Positions 1 through 11,900 of a DNA stretch of 64,000 nt are shown in pieces. This stretch comes from Mytilus galloprovincialis (taxonomy: Eukaryota; Mollusca; Bivalvia; Mytilida; Mytilidae), in the NCBI RefSeq assembly GCF_965363235.1, contig NC_134846.1:59633121-59697120 (forward strand). Direction: 5' to 3'. The notes under the pieces are model-generated. The model had not been told where the DNA came from. It worked only from the letters and a program-made list of their open reading frames with translations, and made no database searches. The translations under genes were made by a program, and so were the position numbers. How positions within the stretch are numbered: the stretch's first letter is position 1; every line of letters begins with the position of its first letter.

Positions 1-697
1 TATGTAAAACAAATTGATTAAAATCCAAATTCAGACAGTATCAGGCCTGAATATTTTGTCCAAACTTGCACCAACTGTTCTGGGTTCAACCTCTGCGGTC
101 GTATCAGGCTGAGCTTGGCAAAGCATTTTATTGTTTGTAGTAATTTGTTTATATTATCTGGTGTCTAAATTTGAATTTAAATCTGCCTGATTTTTATAAT
201 TGTAATTTTAAAAGCATTTTAAATACAGAAAATTTAGAATAGGACAAAATGTAGACTAGAGGGTATATTTGTTTTGTACTCCAGGAGATGTTATAAGACT
301 ACTTTCTTGTTTTCTTATTGGTGTCTCGTATATATACAACAAGGAAAGAAACAAATCAAAATATAGTTGAACAATAATTTTCAGAATTTGGTGCATACAT
401 TAATTATTGTTAAATTTCAACAACAGTCTTATCATTGCAATTATGTGCCTTTTTTAGTATACTATCAAACAAAAAATGAATTTTCATTTTCATTTTTGTA
501 GTGCTAATCCTGTGCAGTTTTTTTGGCTTAAACAAAAAGCAATCAATTATATTTTGAAATAACAGTAAATAGATTTGTCAGGTATGATGCTTGGTTGCCT
601 TTTGTCATAAAAACATATGTTACATGCAAGGAATGTTTTTTTTTTCTATTAGTGCCTCAAAATGTGTGTGTTTATATTTTGATTAATATTCTTTCAG

Positions 698-3600
698 TTG
701 ATGGCAGGTAAAATGACAGGTATAGATGACCAAGACTCATTCACTAAATGGTTCCATAATCACTATATCAGTCGAAATGATTTAACTGACCATATGGATA
801 AGTTTGGTAAGGAGATTACCAAGATGGTCATGTTAGAAGTAGGAAAACAACAGAAGACACAAGTTGTCCTTGGAGAGGGAGGTTTGTCGGAACAGGTAAA
901 TTATGTCAATACTAGGTAAATATGAATGGATGAAATATTAGTGCATGAAACCGATTCCTTAGACAAAACTACTGTGGATTTATTTATTTTCGTTGGTACC
1001 AATTTTCATGGTAAAAGGAAAAGTTGCATGTTCGTAGACATTTAACTTCGTGGTTTTGCAGAGGTTCACATATAAGCCTATAGAAAATTTGTCATTCGTG
1101 GAACATTTAATTTTCTGGTTTACCTGCACCCACGAAATTAACAAAAATTGGTATCCAATGAATAATCATGAATCCATAGTAAATTTAATAAAAAAATGAT
1201 TTTACCAAACAAAAAATATCAAAGAAAAATCAAAATAAATCAAAGACAAAAATATTTTAAGTAAGTAGCAATAAAATCAATCATGTTTTATTTGAGTAAG
1301 TGGCGATAATGCAGAGCTTTATCAGATTTTTGTTTTGACCAGTGCTTTGTATTTAAAAATGAATATTATATTTTTGGAAATGAAACTTATATTAATTATT
1401 TGATCTTTTTCTACAGATTGTACAAAGAATAGTAGAGGCAGCTTTGTTGAAGTACAGTGCAGATAAATTGGCTTTGCCAGATTTTGCTCTGGAATCTGCA
1501 GGTATGTATTGCTGTCTTGTCTTTATTGTATTCACAAACCTGGTATAGTGCCCTCAATTTTGCTTTTAATATTGTTTATGTATCTACATATGAAAAAAAT
1601 TAAAACAAGGTATAATAAGGGAGTGATTGTTGATAACAGTAATAGGTATACTATTTTCGTAAAGAAATACTCAGAAATCTGCAAATACTTTGTCTAGTTT
1701 GTCATATTTCATTTATTCATTTTATAAACAACATTTAATAAATTGGACAAATTACATTGATAAATTACCAGCAAAATTGTTTAAATCTGTGAATGGAATG
1801 TAGGAACACAAGGAAGTTGACACTGTTGAACTGATGAACCAATAACCTATCAAACCATTCAATAGTCCTTGAAACATGTCTAAGCAGACTAGTTTTCTTT
1901 TGCTCAAAAACAACCTTCCAAAAAAGGAATACTTAAATTTAAAAACTTAACATTCATAAGTCATATCAAGCATTTCTTATCAGACTGGTATATTCTAGTG
2001 CAGTCAAAAAACAGTTTTTGAGTGTATAGCTAATTTAATTACGGCAGATTTTACAGTATTGTGTTCTGTCTCCTACTTTCATGTTGCTAACGTGACAGAG
2101 ACAAAAATGAGTAACGTTAGCGACATTTGGACATGTCACATGAGCAACAACATCTTTAAAAGTTAAAATGTATGCACACAGTGATGTTTAATATATGCCT
2201 GGAGTAATAAAATTGTACAGTCTGGTTTAGAATTTCTAAATATACAGAATGTCATTTGCAGGTGTACTTTATATCAAATGAATACACAAGAAACCAAAAA
2301 ATGAGTAACGTTAGCGACATTTGGACATGTCACATGAGCAACAACATCTTTAAAAGTTAAAATGTATGCACACAGTGATGTTTAATATACGCCTGGAGTA
2401 ATAAAATTGTACAGTCTGGTTTAGAATTTCTAAATATACAGAATGTCATTTGCAGGTGTACTTTATATCAAATGAATACACAAGAAACCAATTCGTAATA
2501 GTAACATTAGCAACATCTACTATCATGACATTACGTTTTGTTGCGAACGTCTTTTTGGTGGACGGAAAACATTTAAGGTCCTCTTGTAACGATATTACAT
2601 ACAACTTCCCATCTTTGCTTCCCCATCATGTGAAGGAACTGACTCCGAATCTATTTCTGCAAAGGGCGATATCGTAACTCCTATACAGGAGAGTTACAGA
2701 TCTAAATATATGTTGCTCACGTGACACTGATTTGGACGGAAACCTCGAGAGTAACGTTCGCAAAAAATAAAACAGCCAATGATATTGATTCCTCAAGTCC
2801 TTTGAACCCCTTACGTCATCCAAATTTAATATGATTGCTATTTTCAATTATTTATAAAACCCGGGATAAAAATAACTACAATGGGCTGTCTGAGAACCAT
2901 CAAGAAAATTGCGATCGTGACATACCACAATGGACGGAAAAGACGTGACGTTAGCAACAATATTATTAAATTACCTTTTTTAGCCTTTACCAATAAAAAA
3001 CTGCCTTAAAGTTATGATTAAAACACAAAAGAAGACTTTTTATTAAAATATAAGTCCATGTTATTAGGCTCCACTTATAAATAATACTTCAAAATTCCAC
3101 TCCAAATAAGCTGGATGTCAGTAAAGTAGGTCATGATGTCTATTCCATGTCCAATATTTTGAAATTGAAAACCCTCTAATTCTAACAAAAAACACAAACA
3201 CAGAGTAATTTTTATTTTTATTTACTCAGAAAGACACATTTTATTCAATAACATAATGCATTACTCCATTACACAGTCTGTTTCACAGTTTCAGCAATTG
3301 CTTTTTTGATGGATACAAAAAACAATATTTCCTTCTTATTGTAAAATCTGCCTTACACATTATTTAAAAACGATCCATTTGAAAATGTTTACATATTAGC
3401 AATGTTACAGGAGGAAGTGTTGTCAGTACCAGATGTTCTCACACATACCATCGTAAAACAGCTCAGTATAGTATACTAGGTATACCTCTGTGGTATGTGT
3501 CTAACTCACCAAGGACTGTCATTCAGGTAATATGCAGAATATTGAATGAATACTTGAAAGAATCTACTACAGCCAAACATAAAAATTTAATAAATTCTTA

Positions 3601-5252
3601 TTTTTTATATAAAAAGTTATGTAATAACATATAGATCTACAAAAGTATGCCTTCAAATTTTAGATCCTGTCTAATTGGCATGTCAATTATATTAGCATCC
3701 AAAACAGCAAAGAATGCACTCTATATTATATCTGAAGAAATATTATTATACAACATGTAATGTATATTCTATAGCCAACCTTCTCAAACGACTTGCAAGA
3801 GTTACCTTTAAAAATATTAACTTGAAACTGCAAAATATGCATGCTGTGAGAACTATTTCAGTAATTTCAACCTCATAATTTTATAGTGGATTTATTATTT
3901 GTTTTTTTCAGCCAGAAATTTACCCAGGATCTTGTTGGGCTTTCCAAGGAGCCCAAGGATATTTAGTGATAGAGTTGTCTACTGTTATAAACCCAACAGC
4001 CTTTACATTAGAACACATACCTAAATCTGTGACACCTGATGGTAAAATCACAAGTGCTCCTAAAGATTTCCATGTTCTGGTAGGTTATGTTTATCATTTG
4101 CTTTCTTATTGGACTTAGTTGAAGGCTAAAACTAACTGGTGAAAATACATACACATGATAATGTGAACCATTTTTTGTGGAAAAGTATCCAGTACATGTA
4201 TATGGTACATTTAAATGTATTATAAATGGATATGATTGATTTTTTCAATTATAAAAAGTGCATCTTGATTAGAAATTAAAACAACATAAACTATAACATA
4301 TTTGCACCTTTAAATTAATGTGTCAAGTATATAATAGTAGGAAGCTTGCCCTTACACCACTAGTATTGTACAAGGGACATACTATTAACTTGAAATTGGT
4401 TTGTACAATGGGTTTGTACTTGATGTAAATATTTTCTGTTTTCTTTTCTTTACTTTTCTGTTTAAAAAATAGATTAAGATATTTATATTTTCTGTTATTC
4501 CCATTTCAATTATGAAAATTTCCATCACAGATCAAAGCAACTTTATAATGTCTTAAATTCTTAATCATAATTTCATTTTAGGGTTTAGGCAGAGAATGTG
4601 ATACAGAAGGTACACTTCTTGGCAATTATACATACAATGAAGATGGAAAACCACTCCAGTTTTTCCCTGTACAGGTAAGATAATATTAACATACAATAAA
4701 GATGGAATTTAAGAATATGAAGATATGGCATGATTGCCAATGAGACAACTCTCCACAAGAGACCAAATAATACAGAAATAAAACAACTATAGGTTACAAT
4801 TCAAATGGGAAAACTAACAGCTGGGTTTATGTACAAAATAATGAACTAAAAATAACCAAAATGATAGATAAAAACAAATGACAACCAACATTGTATAAAA
4901 TTTTAATAAAAGAGGCACAGATAAAAATAATGACTTAAAATATATTCTAATTGTTACAATAGAAAATCTTTTTTGACCCAACTATATAATGCAACTACTT
5001 CAGAAAACCCTATATAATGATGTATTGATAAAATATATATGTAGCAGGTATTTAATTTGCTATCACCTGTCTAATAATCATTAATTTATTCCATCATGCT
5101 TTTAACTTGTACACATATTTTTCTTGCAGGCTACTAAGGGCATCTTTAAGTTTATAGAATTAAGAATAACAAGTAACCATGGAAACCAAATGTTTACATG
5201 TCTGTACAGATTTAGAGTTCATGGAATTCCAGCAGAGCAGGATAAGCCATAA
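698..5252 (+). CDS. SUN-domain protein, C-terminal part (6 exons; 5' part lies outside the window)
   Basis: Exons 698-895, 1417-1501, 3411-3526, 3912-4079, 4582-4674 and 5130-5252 join in phase with GT-AG junctions to about 260 residues ending in TAA. The last five exons form a SUN domain (SUN1/SUN2/UNC-84 family): ALESAGG entry, STRCSHTY before the KASH lid, GIPLWYVSNSPR, then PGSCWAFQGAQG, a TLEHIPKS segment, SAPKDF, and a terminal FTCLYRFRVHG. By family knowledge SUN proteins sit in the inner nuclear membrane and bind KASH peptides across the perinuclear space, forming the LINC complex. The Cys in STRC matches the residue that disulfide-bonds to KASH partners, and the Cys pair in GSCWAF and FTCLYR matches the intradomain disulfide. 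Exon 1 is probably the end of the helical neck. Transmembrane and nucleoplasmic parts are not in the window. SUN1 versus SUN2 orthology cannot be decided here. Confidence 0.95.
2107..2490. repeat. 194-bp tandem duplication in an intron
   Basis: Two head-to-tail copies, 2107-2300 and 2301-2490, differ at very few positions (for example tatatgcc versus tatacgcc). The copy lies in the second intron of the SUN gene. The near identity suggests a recent duplication or ongoing homogenisation. No coding role is seen. Confidence 0.9.
4712..4880 (+). repeat. Dispersed repeat of the GGTATGATTGCCAATGAGAC family
   Basis: The segment begins with a motif close to TGTGGTATGATTGCCAATGA followed by a degenerate body. 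Other copies in the window lie at 7880-7930 (minus), 16757-16975, 16998-17125, 18163-18360, 22885-23000, 33045-33180 (minus) and 61752-61815 (minus). It is in the last intron of the SUN gene. I recognise this as an abundant mussel-type repeat but cannot assign its class. Confidence 0.7.
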
Positions 5253-7600
5253 ATTCTTACATTGAAAACAAAACTGACAATCTGTATAACAGTTAAACAA
5301 TATATCAAACACATAGGTTTGCTACCAGGAAAGGAACCATGACTTCAATATTAACCAGCTTCAAGGGAAATATTAGCTACAGGGTAAAAATACATGTATC
5401 AACATATATCTATGCAAGAATGTGCCAGAAAATTTTGAACAATCATATTGTTCAAAGAAGATAAACAATTGGAAATAGAATTATGCATAATAAAATAAGT
5501 GTAATGTTGTCTGTACTTGAAATCATTGTAAGTGCTGGATTGGAGAATGATAGAAATTAAAATACATGGTGTATATTTATTATGCAAAGGAAAGTGAAAT
5601 GGATTTTTTTTCTCGAGAGGAATACACTATTAAGATGCATAAAATAAAGACATAAACAATGATTCACTAGGTATTTGTGAAGTGACATAACAGGGTTTGT
5701 TGTTGTATTGTATACAACCATGGTCAGGAATTACCTGACAGACTTGAAAAGTACACCACATATTTGTTTTGCTTGTTAAAAAACCATCTTGAAAACTATG
5801 TATCAATTTTTTTATTATTTGTTTAGAAAGATGTTTATTTTATACGAATAAATTATTAGTTGTTTTTATTTTTTGTTGATATCAATATTTATGGTACATG
5901 TACTATTTTCCTTTGCTCAAAATCACATGAAATTTGCCTCTATAAAAGGGCTCAATACGATGAATGTTATGCACTTAGAGCTGTTCCATTCAAACATACA
6001 TGGTACATTGTACCCAAGGAAGGCAAATGTAAATGAGGTTGCCATCTCCAGAGGTTATTATAGAACTTTTCTTACATTTTCACAGTACAATTTTTTTTTA
6101 AATATACATGTATCTGATTCATTTTTTCTTCAATAACCATTCAAATCATTTAAAAAGAAAATTTAGGAGGTTGGAGAAATTTTATCATAGTTTATGAAGT
6201 ATGGAATCTCTAATTTTGAGGAAATGAATAAACTTATCCTTTCTACTGAATTGTTTCCTAAAATTTAGATAATATTTTAAGAAATCATTTTAAGGTAATA
6301 TGTCCTGTTTCAACCACAACATGCTGTGGACATGAAACTTCCTTTTTTTCTTCTTTTTTTTTTGGTGTTTATGGGTTCTAGTGAATTTTCTTGGATATTT
6401 CCATTTATTTATCTTATTTGATTTGCTCATTTTTGTCCGTTTCATCTTACAATAGCTGTGGTTTAAAAAGTGCTACCTCTCTGTATAGTTCAACTGGTTT
6501 TGAGCAAACATGAAAAAATTCTTAATTAAACATAAGACGTGAAAACATCATATCCATATGATTTTATGAAATAAGCAATAGATAATTGATTTTTTTGGTG
6601 ATTCGTTAGTTGTATTATCTTAAATGATAGTTTACATTTCAATATTATTTCAGGAGAATCTCAGATACTCTGTTTATTTGATTTTTTTACATTGCAATTA
6701 AAACATTTGTAATTTGTAAAAAGTTGTATACCAATGCAAATGGCTGTAGTTCAATACTACATGTAGTACATTTATATTGAAAGGTTCAAAAGGCAGCTCA
6801 ATTAGGTTGTGTTTATTTTTTATTCATTTATTATATTATTCTGTTTTTGCATACATCATCCTTGTTTTTAATGCATAGTAGCTTTTTATTTTGTCTATAT
6901 GTAATGCAAAAAATAATTAATTTCAGGACATTGGTTATTTCTGGATAATTTCAAAGAAAAATAGTTATTTTTCATTTGTTAGTTTTTGATATGGGACCAA
7001 CATGAATGTGTTCACTTATATAGATTCATATTAATAATTCATACATACAATCTGTTTTAACTTTCAGCGTTTATCAAACTGTTAATGCTAAAAGTTAAAT
7101 ATGGCTGATATTTTCATGACACAATTAGACAGAAGTTATTTGAAAAATCTAGGTTTATTTTAGAGGTGAAAGGTAAAGATTATAATATGTTGTCAAAATT
7201 TTTTGCTGAATATGTGTTCATGTTATAAAATCAAGGATGAAGACATGATTTTTTTTTTTTTTTTTTCTTTTACAAAAGTCATTATTAATTTCGTAACTAT
7301 TATGCAGGCATTGAATTATTCATTAAATTTTATCATCTCTTATCATAATGTAGTTTTCTGGTAAATTAAAAATGAGATTAGTTAAAACTTTACATGTAAA
7401 GTATTATTACTGCCACGAATATTTACTTGAAATCAAAAATATGCTTTTTGCTTAATGTGCTTTATTTGTTATAGAATCAAGATGTTGTACTGTTAAAATT
7501 GTATACAAACATTAGATTAAATAGGGTTGTCATCATTAAATGATTAAAAGGACTTGCTGTCGTTAATTTTCTGATATGTGAAAAACTAAGCTTTTACAAC
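5253..7600 (+). other. SUN gene 3' UTR and AT-rich downstream DNA
   Basis: No further coding exon is seen. AATAAA-type hexamers follow the stop at about 5642, 5846 and 6225, so the 3' UTR may end near one of them. The remainder is AT-rich single-copy-looking sequence with a poly-T run near 7250. Short ORFs here lack recognisable motifs. Confidence 0.5.
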
Positions 7601-7950
7601 CAAGGTTAGAGGGAAGGTTGACACCTTCAAAATTGTTTAACCCAGCCACGTTCTGTATGATGCTTTCCTATGTAAGGAGTCTGTAATTCAGTGATTGTTT
7701 GTTACTGAATATTTGTTTTTTGTTCAATATTTTGTAGGTATATCAGGCTGTTAGTTTTACCTTTTGAATAGTTTTACATGTGTCATTTGGAGGCCATGTA
7801 TAGCTTACTATGCAGTACAGGTTTTGCTCATTGTTGTTACAATTACGTATAGTTATTTATTTATTTGTCATTTGGTCTTTTGTGGATACATGTTTTGTAG
7901 TTGTCTCATTGGCAATCATACCACATCTTCCCTATTTTATATGCAAACTT
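7600..7950 (-). repeat. Decayed copy of composite mussel dispersed repeat
   Basis: It contains a GTTTAACCC-type segment near 7635 and, at 7880-7930, the reverse complement of the GGTATGATTGCCAATGAGAC motif. A second fragment of the GTTTAACCC part is seen near 58760. It is non-coding. Confidence 0.5.
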
Positions 7951-8013
7951 GCATAGCATTGTCCTGAATTTATCTACATTGATAAAGATGGGTTACCTTT
8001 CTATGTTCAGGAT

Positions 8014-8852
8014 TTTTATGCCCTACTAAAGGGCATAATGTTTTCGGTCTGTGTGTCTTTTTGTTATTCTGTTGGTCCATCGGTTTGTTTTTCTTTCCTG
8101 CTTCAGGTTAATGTCATCTTCGCTAGCCAAGGGTTACGATCCACTCCCGCTCTCTCCACCGTTGGTGGATTGAGATGAAATTTCGGAGACACAGGATAAG
8201 GATTTTCATTGGTTGCAGTCGAAACTCGCTGCATCCAATCAAAAAGCGTCTATAACATGATCACGTGAAAATGTAGAAGGTGTTTGTAAACAATTGCCAT
8301 AGTTTATTGTGCAACAAGTCTTTACATCCCTGAACATAAGACTATATTTAGTGACAACTTGAATGTTTTTAATCAAGTAATAGAAGTTCCTGTGTATGTT
8401 TCATGCAAAAATGCATGAATGTTGACGTATATTTTCGTTTCTGGCTGCACCAAGTGTGTAGAATTAAGACGCTATCGTGTTTTTACCTCCAAATTAAAGA
8501 GTTCAAGTGCTACCATTGGTCAAGAATAATATATTCGGAATGGGCGTGACTTTAATCTTCCGATAGGTGGTGCAACATTGTCTTCACAAATGTTGGCTTA
8601 ATCTGACAAGGGTGGAGAGAGCAGGAGTGGATCGTATCCCTTGGCTAGCGAAGATGGGTTAATGTTTTTGGTCAAGATAGTTTTTGCTGAAGTTGAGGAA
8701 CAATCAACTTGAAACACATGTTCACTATGATATGAGCTTTCTAATTTAATTCAAATTTTAGTTTTGACCAGAATATTACAGTCCAATAAACATAGAAAGT
8801 GATAGTGTAAGTGGGGCATCCGTGTACTATGGACACATTCTTGTTATTCCTA
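8014..8852 (-). mobile_element. Pearl-like tandem-repeat element, family A, interrupted by a MITE
   Basis: Read on the minus strand it has the same order as the plus-strand copies at 11578, 38934 and 43115: a GTGTCC...GTACACGGATGCCCCAC head, a core that mentions ACTTTAACCTGAAG, and a TGCCC...GGGCAT hairpin tail. A 542-bp inverted-repeat element is inserted at 8115-8656, so this copy is older than that insertion. Non-autonomous elements with this layout are known in bivalves as pearl elements; the assignment rests on architecture, not on a database match. Confidence 0.75.
8115..8656. mobile_element. MITE with about 43-bp terminal inverted repeats and 9-bp target duplication
   Basis: The left end starts CATCTTCGCTAGCCAAGGG and the right end is its reverse complement, with the arms matching for about 43 bp apart from a few changes. 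Both sides are flanked by GGTTAATGT (8106-8114 and 8657-8665), a clean 9-bp target-site duplication inside the pearl-like repeat. No transposase is encoded. A 9-bp duplication fits Mutator-like or Merlin-like mobilisation; the superfamily is not settled by this sequence. Confidence 0.9.
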
Positions 8853-8992
8853 TTTCAGAGGAACAAATGAATGGGAATTTCTCAAAAGTCGCACAAAAAA
8901 ATATTTATTTTATAAATTACAATATGTTTTTAAAATGACAAGTATTTTATTGTATTTATTGAAGTACACAATGATCTTCATATAAAAGCTGT

Positions 8993-11900
8993 CTATGGCA
9001 ATAAATCTAAGTATCTTCTCAAAAGTCTGCCTTGCATTGGAATCAAGTTCTGAAGAAAAAAAGAAACATAATAAATTTATTACGATTGTGATCAATCATA
9101 AATGAAAGTGCTGAATTATAGATAAAGTCACACTGTTTTTTTAAATTAAATATAAAATCAGAAATAATATTTCATGACAAAGATTGAAGCAACCAATATA
9201 CACAAAACAAATGCTTTAACAAATGACATCAGCTAAGATTATCTACTTAAATGCAGTCTCAATCAGACCAATGATGATAGTGTTATCAATTTCACAAATG
9301 CAATGTTAGTTGTCCATTATATATATTGAAACAATATTCCATATTAAAGTTGTAAAACTTTTATCATAACTTTTTATTGATCAATTTTCAAATACAAGTC
9401 ATTCTCTAAAGCTTAATGGCTTTTTACGTTCCCTCATGTGAAGATTGATGCTCCAGTTTCCCTTCCCACAGTCCTCATTCCGAAAAGCTTTCTGCCATAC
9501 TTTCCCTCACCCATAACTTAATGCCTCACTTTCCCTCTCTATAGGCCTGGGTTACAAATTGAATGTTTAATACTAGCTACTTACAGCTTGCACCAAAGGA
9601 CTGTTCAAACAGCTGCTGGGTGGAGTAAATGAATCAGCCTTGCTTATTCCTGGAGTAATGTTACTGAAACCTACACTCTGTATGACAAATTCTAAAATGA
9701 AACAATATGAATATACAGTATGTTACGGTAAAAATTATTGGCAGAAAGGAAGATTCTTGCTATTTGCATCAAATCTATCTTGAATTTTAGTTTTGTTTTC
9801 AATAATTTAAAAAGTTATGTAAAAATGTCTGCTTTAAATATTTGCCTTTCAAAAGTTGCTTTGCATTGAAAAGTTTTAAAGATGATCATATTTTCCAATA
9901 TGGGTGAATTTAGATGAACCCCTACCTGTTCATATGGTCTTAAGTGAGCAGCTGTTTCACTGACGACATCACATCTTATATTTTTACAATGATTATTGTT
10001 TTGATACTATGATAATAGTTTTAAATAAGATAACATATGCATGTAAAAAATTTAAAAAAAAACCATTTGTACCATTTGCAGTTTGACCATTGACCACCTC
10101 TCCCACTGGTACACATGTATTAGCTGTTACTGTTACACCAACTTCCAACGGTCCTCTCATGTAAGTGTATGAATTTATCATCATCTTGTTACTGGGAGGT
10201 CCCATATAGCTTGATCGCTGCAATTTTGCATCACCTAAAGGTTAAAAGGTAGAAGGGCATTAATATATATGTTTTACATATATTATTTTAATTTAAGTTT
10301 CAACTAAATCTGTACATTAACATTATACATCCACATTAAATGATCCATAGCTTTATAATCTTAATTTTATCTATTAATTGCAACTATAGCTGTTGCACAT
10401 ACATAAAAGAGGGACGAAAGATACCAAAGGGACAGTCAAACTCATAAATCTAAAACAAACTGACAACGCCATGGCTAAAAATGAAAAAGACAAACAAACA
10501 ACAGCACACACGACACAACATAGAAAACTAAAGAATAAACAACACGAACCCCACCAAAAAACTAGGGGTGATCTCAGGTGCTCCGGAAGGGTAAGCAGAT
10601 CCTGCTCCACATGCGGCAACCAATATATCAAATGTAAATTCCTTGTCCTTAGTGATATGTATAAAATATTTGCCACTGGACACTTGTCCTGAACTTGCAT
10701 GACATATTTGCTATTGGACGTTAAGCAACCAACAATCAAACTACTTGACATTAAGAAAGCAACCATCAGCTTCATATTTGGTTTGAATAATCACCAATCA
10801 TTTTAATTGAAGTTTAAGAACATGAGTAGTTCATCCAATTCAACCATCAAGAGAGTTTGTAGTATACAAATCTAGCCTTTGCATGAGGTCGATACAAGGA
10901 TATATTGACCTGAAAGAAGTATATTGATTGAGGACGAAGTCTGAGGTCGATATATACTTTGGGTCGATATATCCTGTATTGACCTCATACAAAGGCTATA
11001 TTTGTTATATTATTAATTTCCGACCATGTTTGTATGAAAATCGTCATTTAGGTTAGTTGGAATTTTATAGATATAACATTGTCTCCTTGACAATAACAAC
11101 ATATTAGTTGTTATTTCATTTACTTTTTTTGGACATCTTAAGCATTTGAAGATTTTTTTTCGTCAAATAATCGATCACAGATATCATTTGTTTCAAAACG
11201 TTAAACAATATCCTGCAATTCATTACATGACGTCACAAAGTATATCGGTTTTTAGATATTCTAAAAATAACCGTGCAATATGCTTTTTGCCGGTCAATAT
11301 ACTCAATATGCTTTTTGCTACCCGCCGTTTTCTCTCTACCTTCGAAAATATAGTTTAACATGTGACTATCCCTAAACGAATCAAATTTGTTAAAATATAC
11401 GAATTAATAATATTATATGTCAATTGTACAGTAAGCCAACAAAACGAAAAACTAAGAGACATATTATTTTATTATATATCTTTAATATGAATGCAAGTAA
11501 ACATGAGATACAATGCCTAAATTCCAATTGTTTACAACCTCCTACAGAGAGGATGAGTTCTGATAATGCTAGAGAAACAAGAATGTGTCCAAAGTACACG
11601 GATGCCCCACTCGCACTATCCTTTTCCATGTTCCATGGACCGTGAAATTGGTTTATAATCTAATTTGGCATTAAAATTAGAAAGATTATACTATAGAGAA
11701 CATATGTACTAAGTTTCAAGTTGATTGGACTTCAATTTCATCAAAAACTACCTTGACCAAAAACTTTAACCTGAAACTCCCACTTTCATTTTCTATGTTC
11801 AGTGGACCGTGAAACTGGCGTCAAAAGTCTAATTTGGCTTCAAAATTAGAAAGATCATATCATAAGCAACAAGTGTACTAAGTACTACCTGACCAAAAAC

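Noticed and set aside
10374-10775. 133-residue minus-strand ORF
   Set aside because: It lies on a dispersed retroelement tail seen elsewhere in the window.
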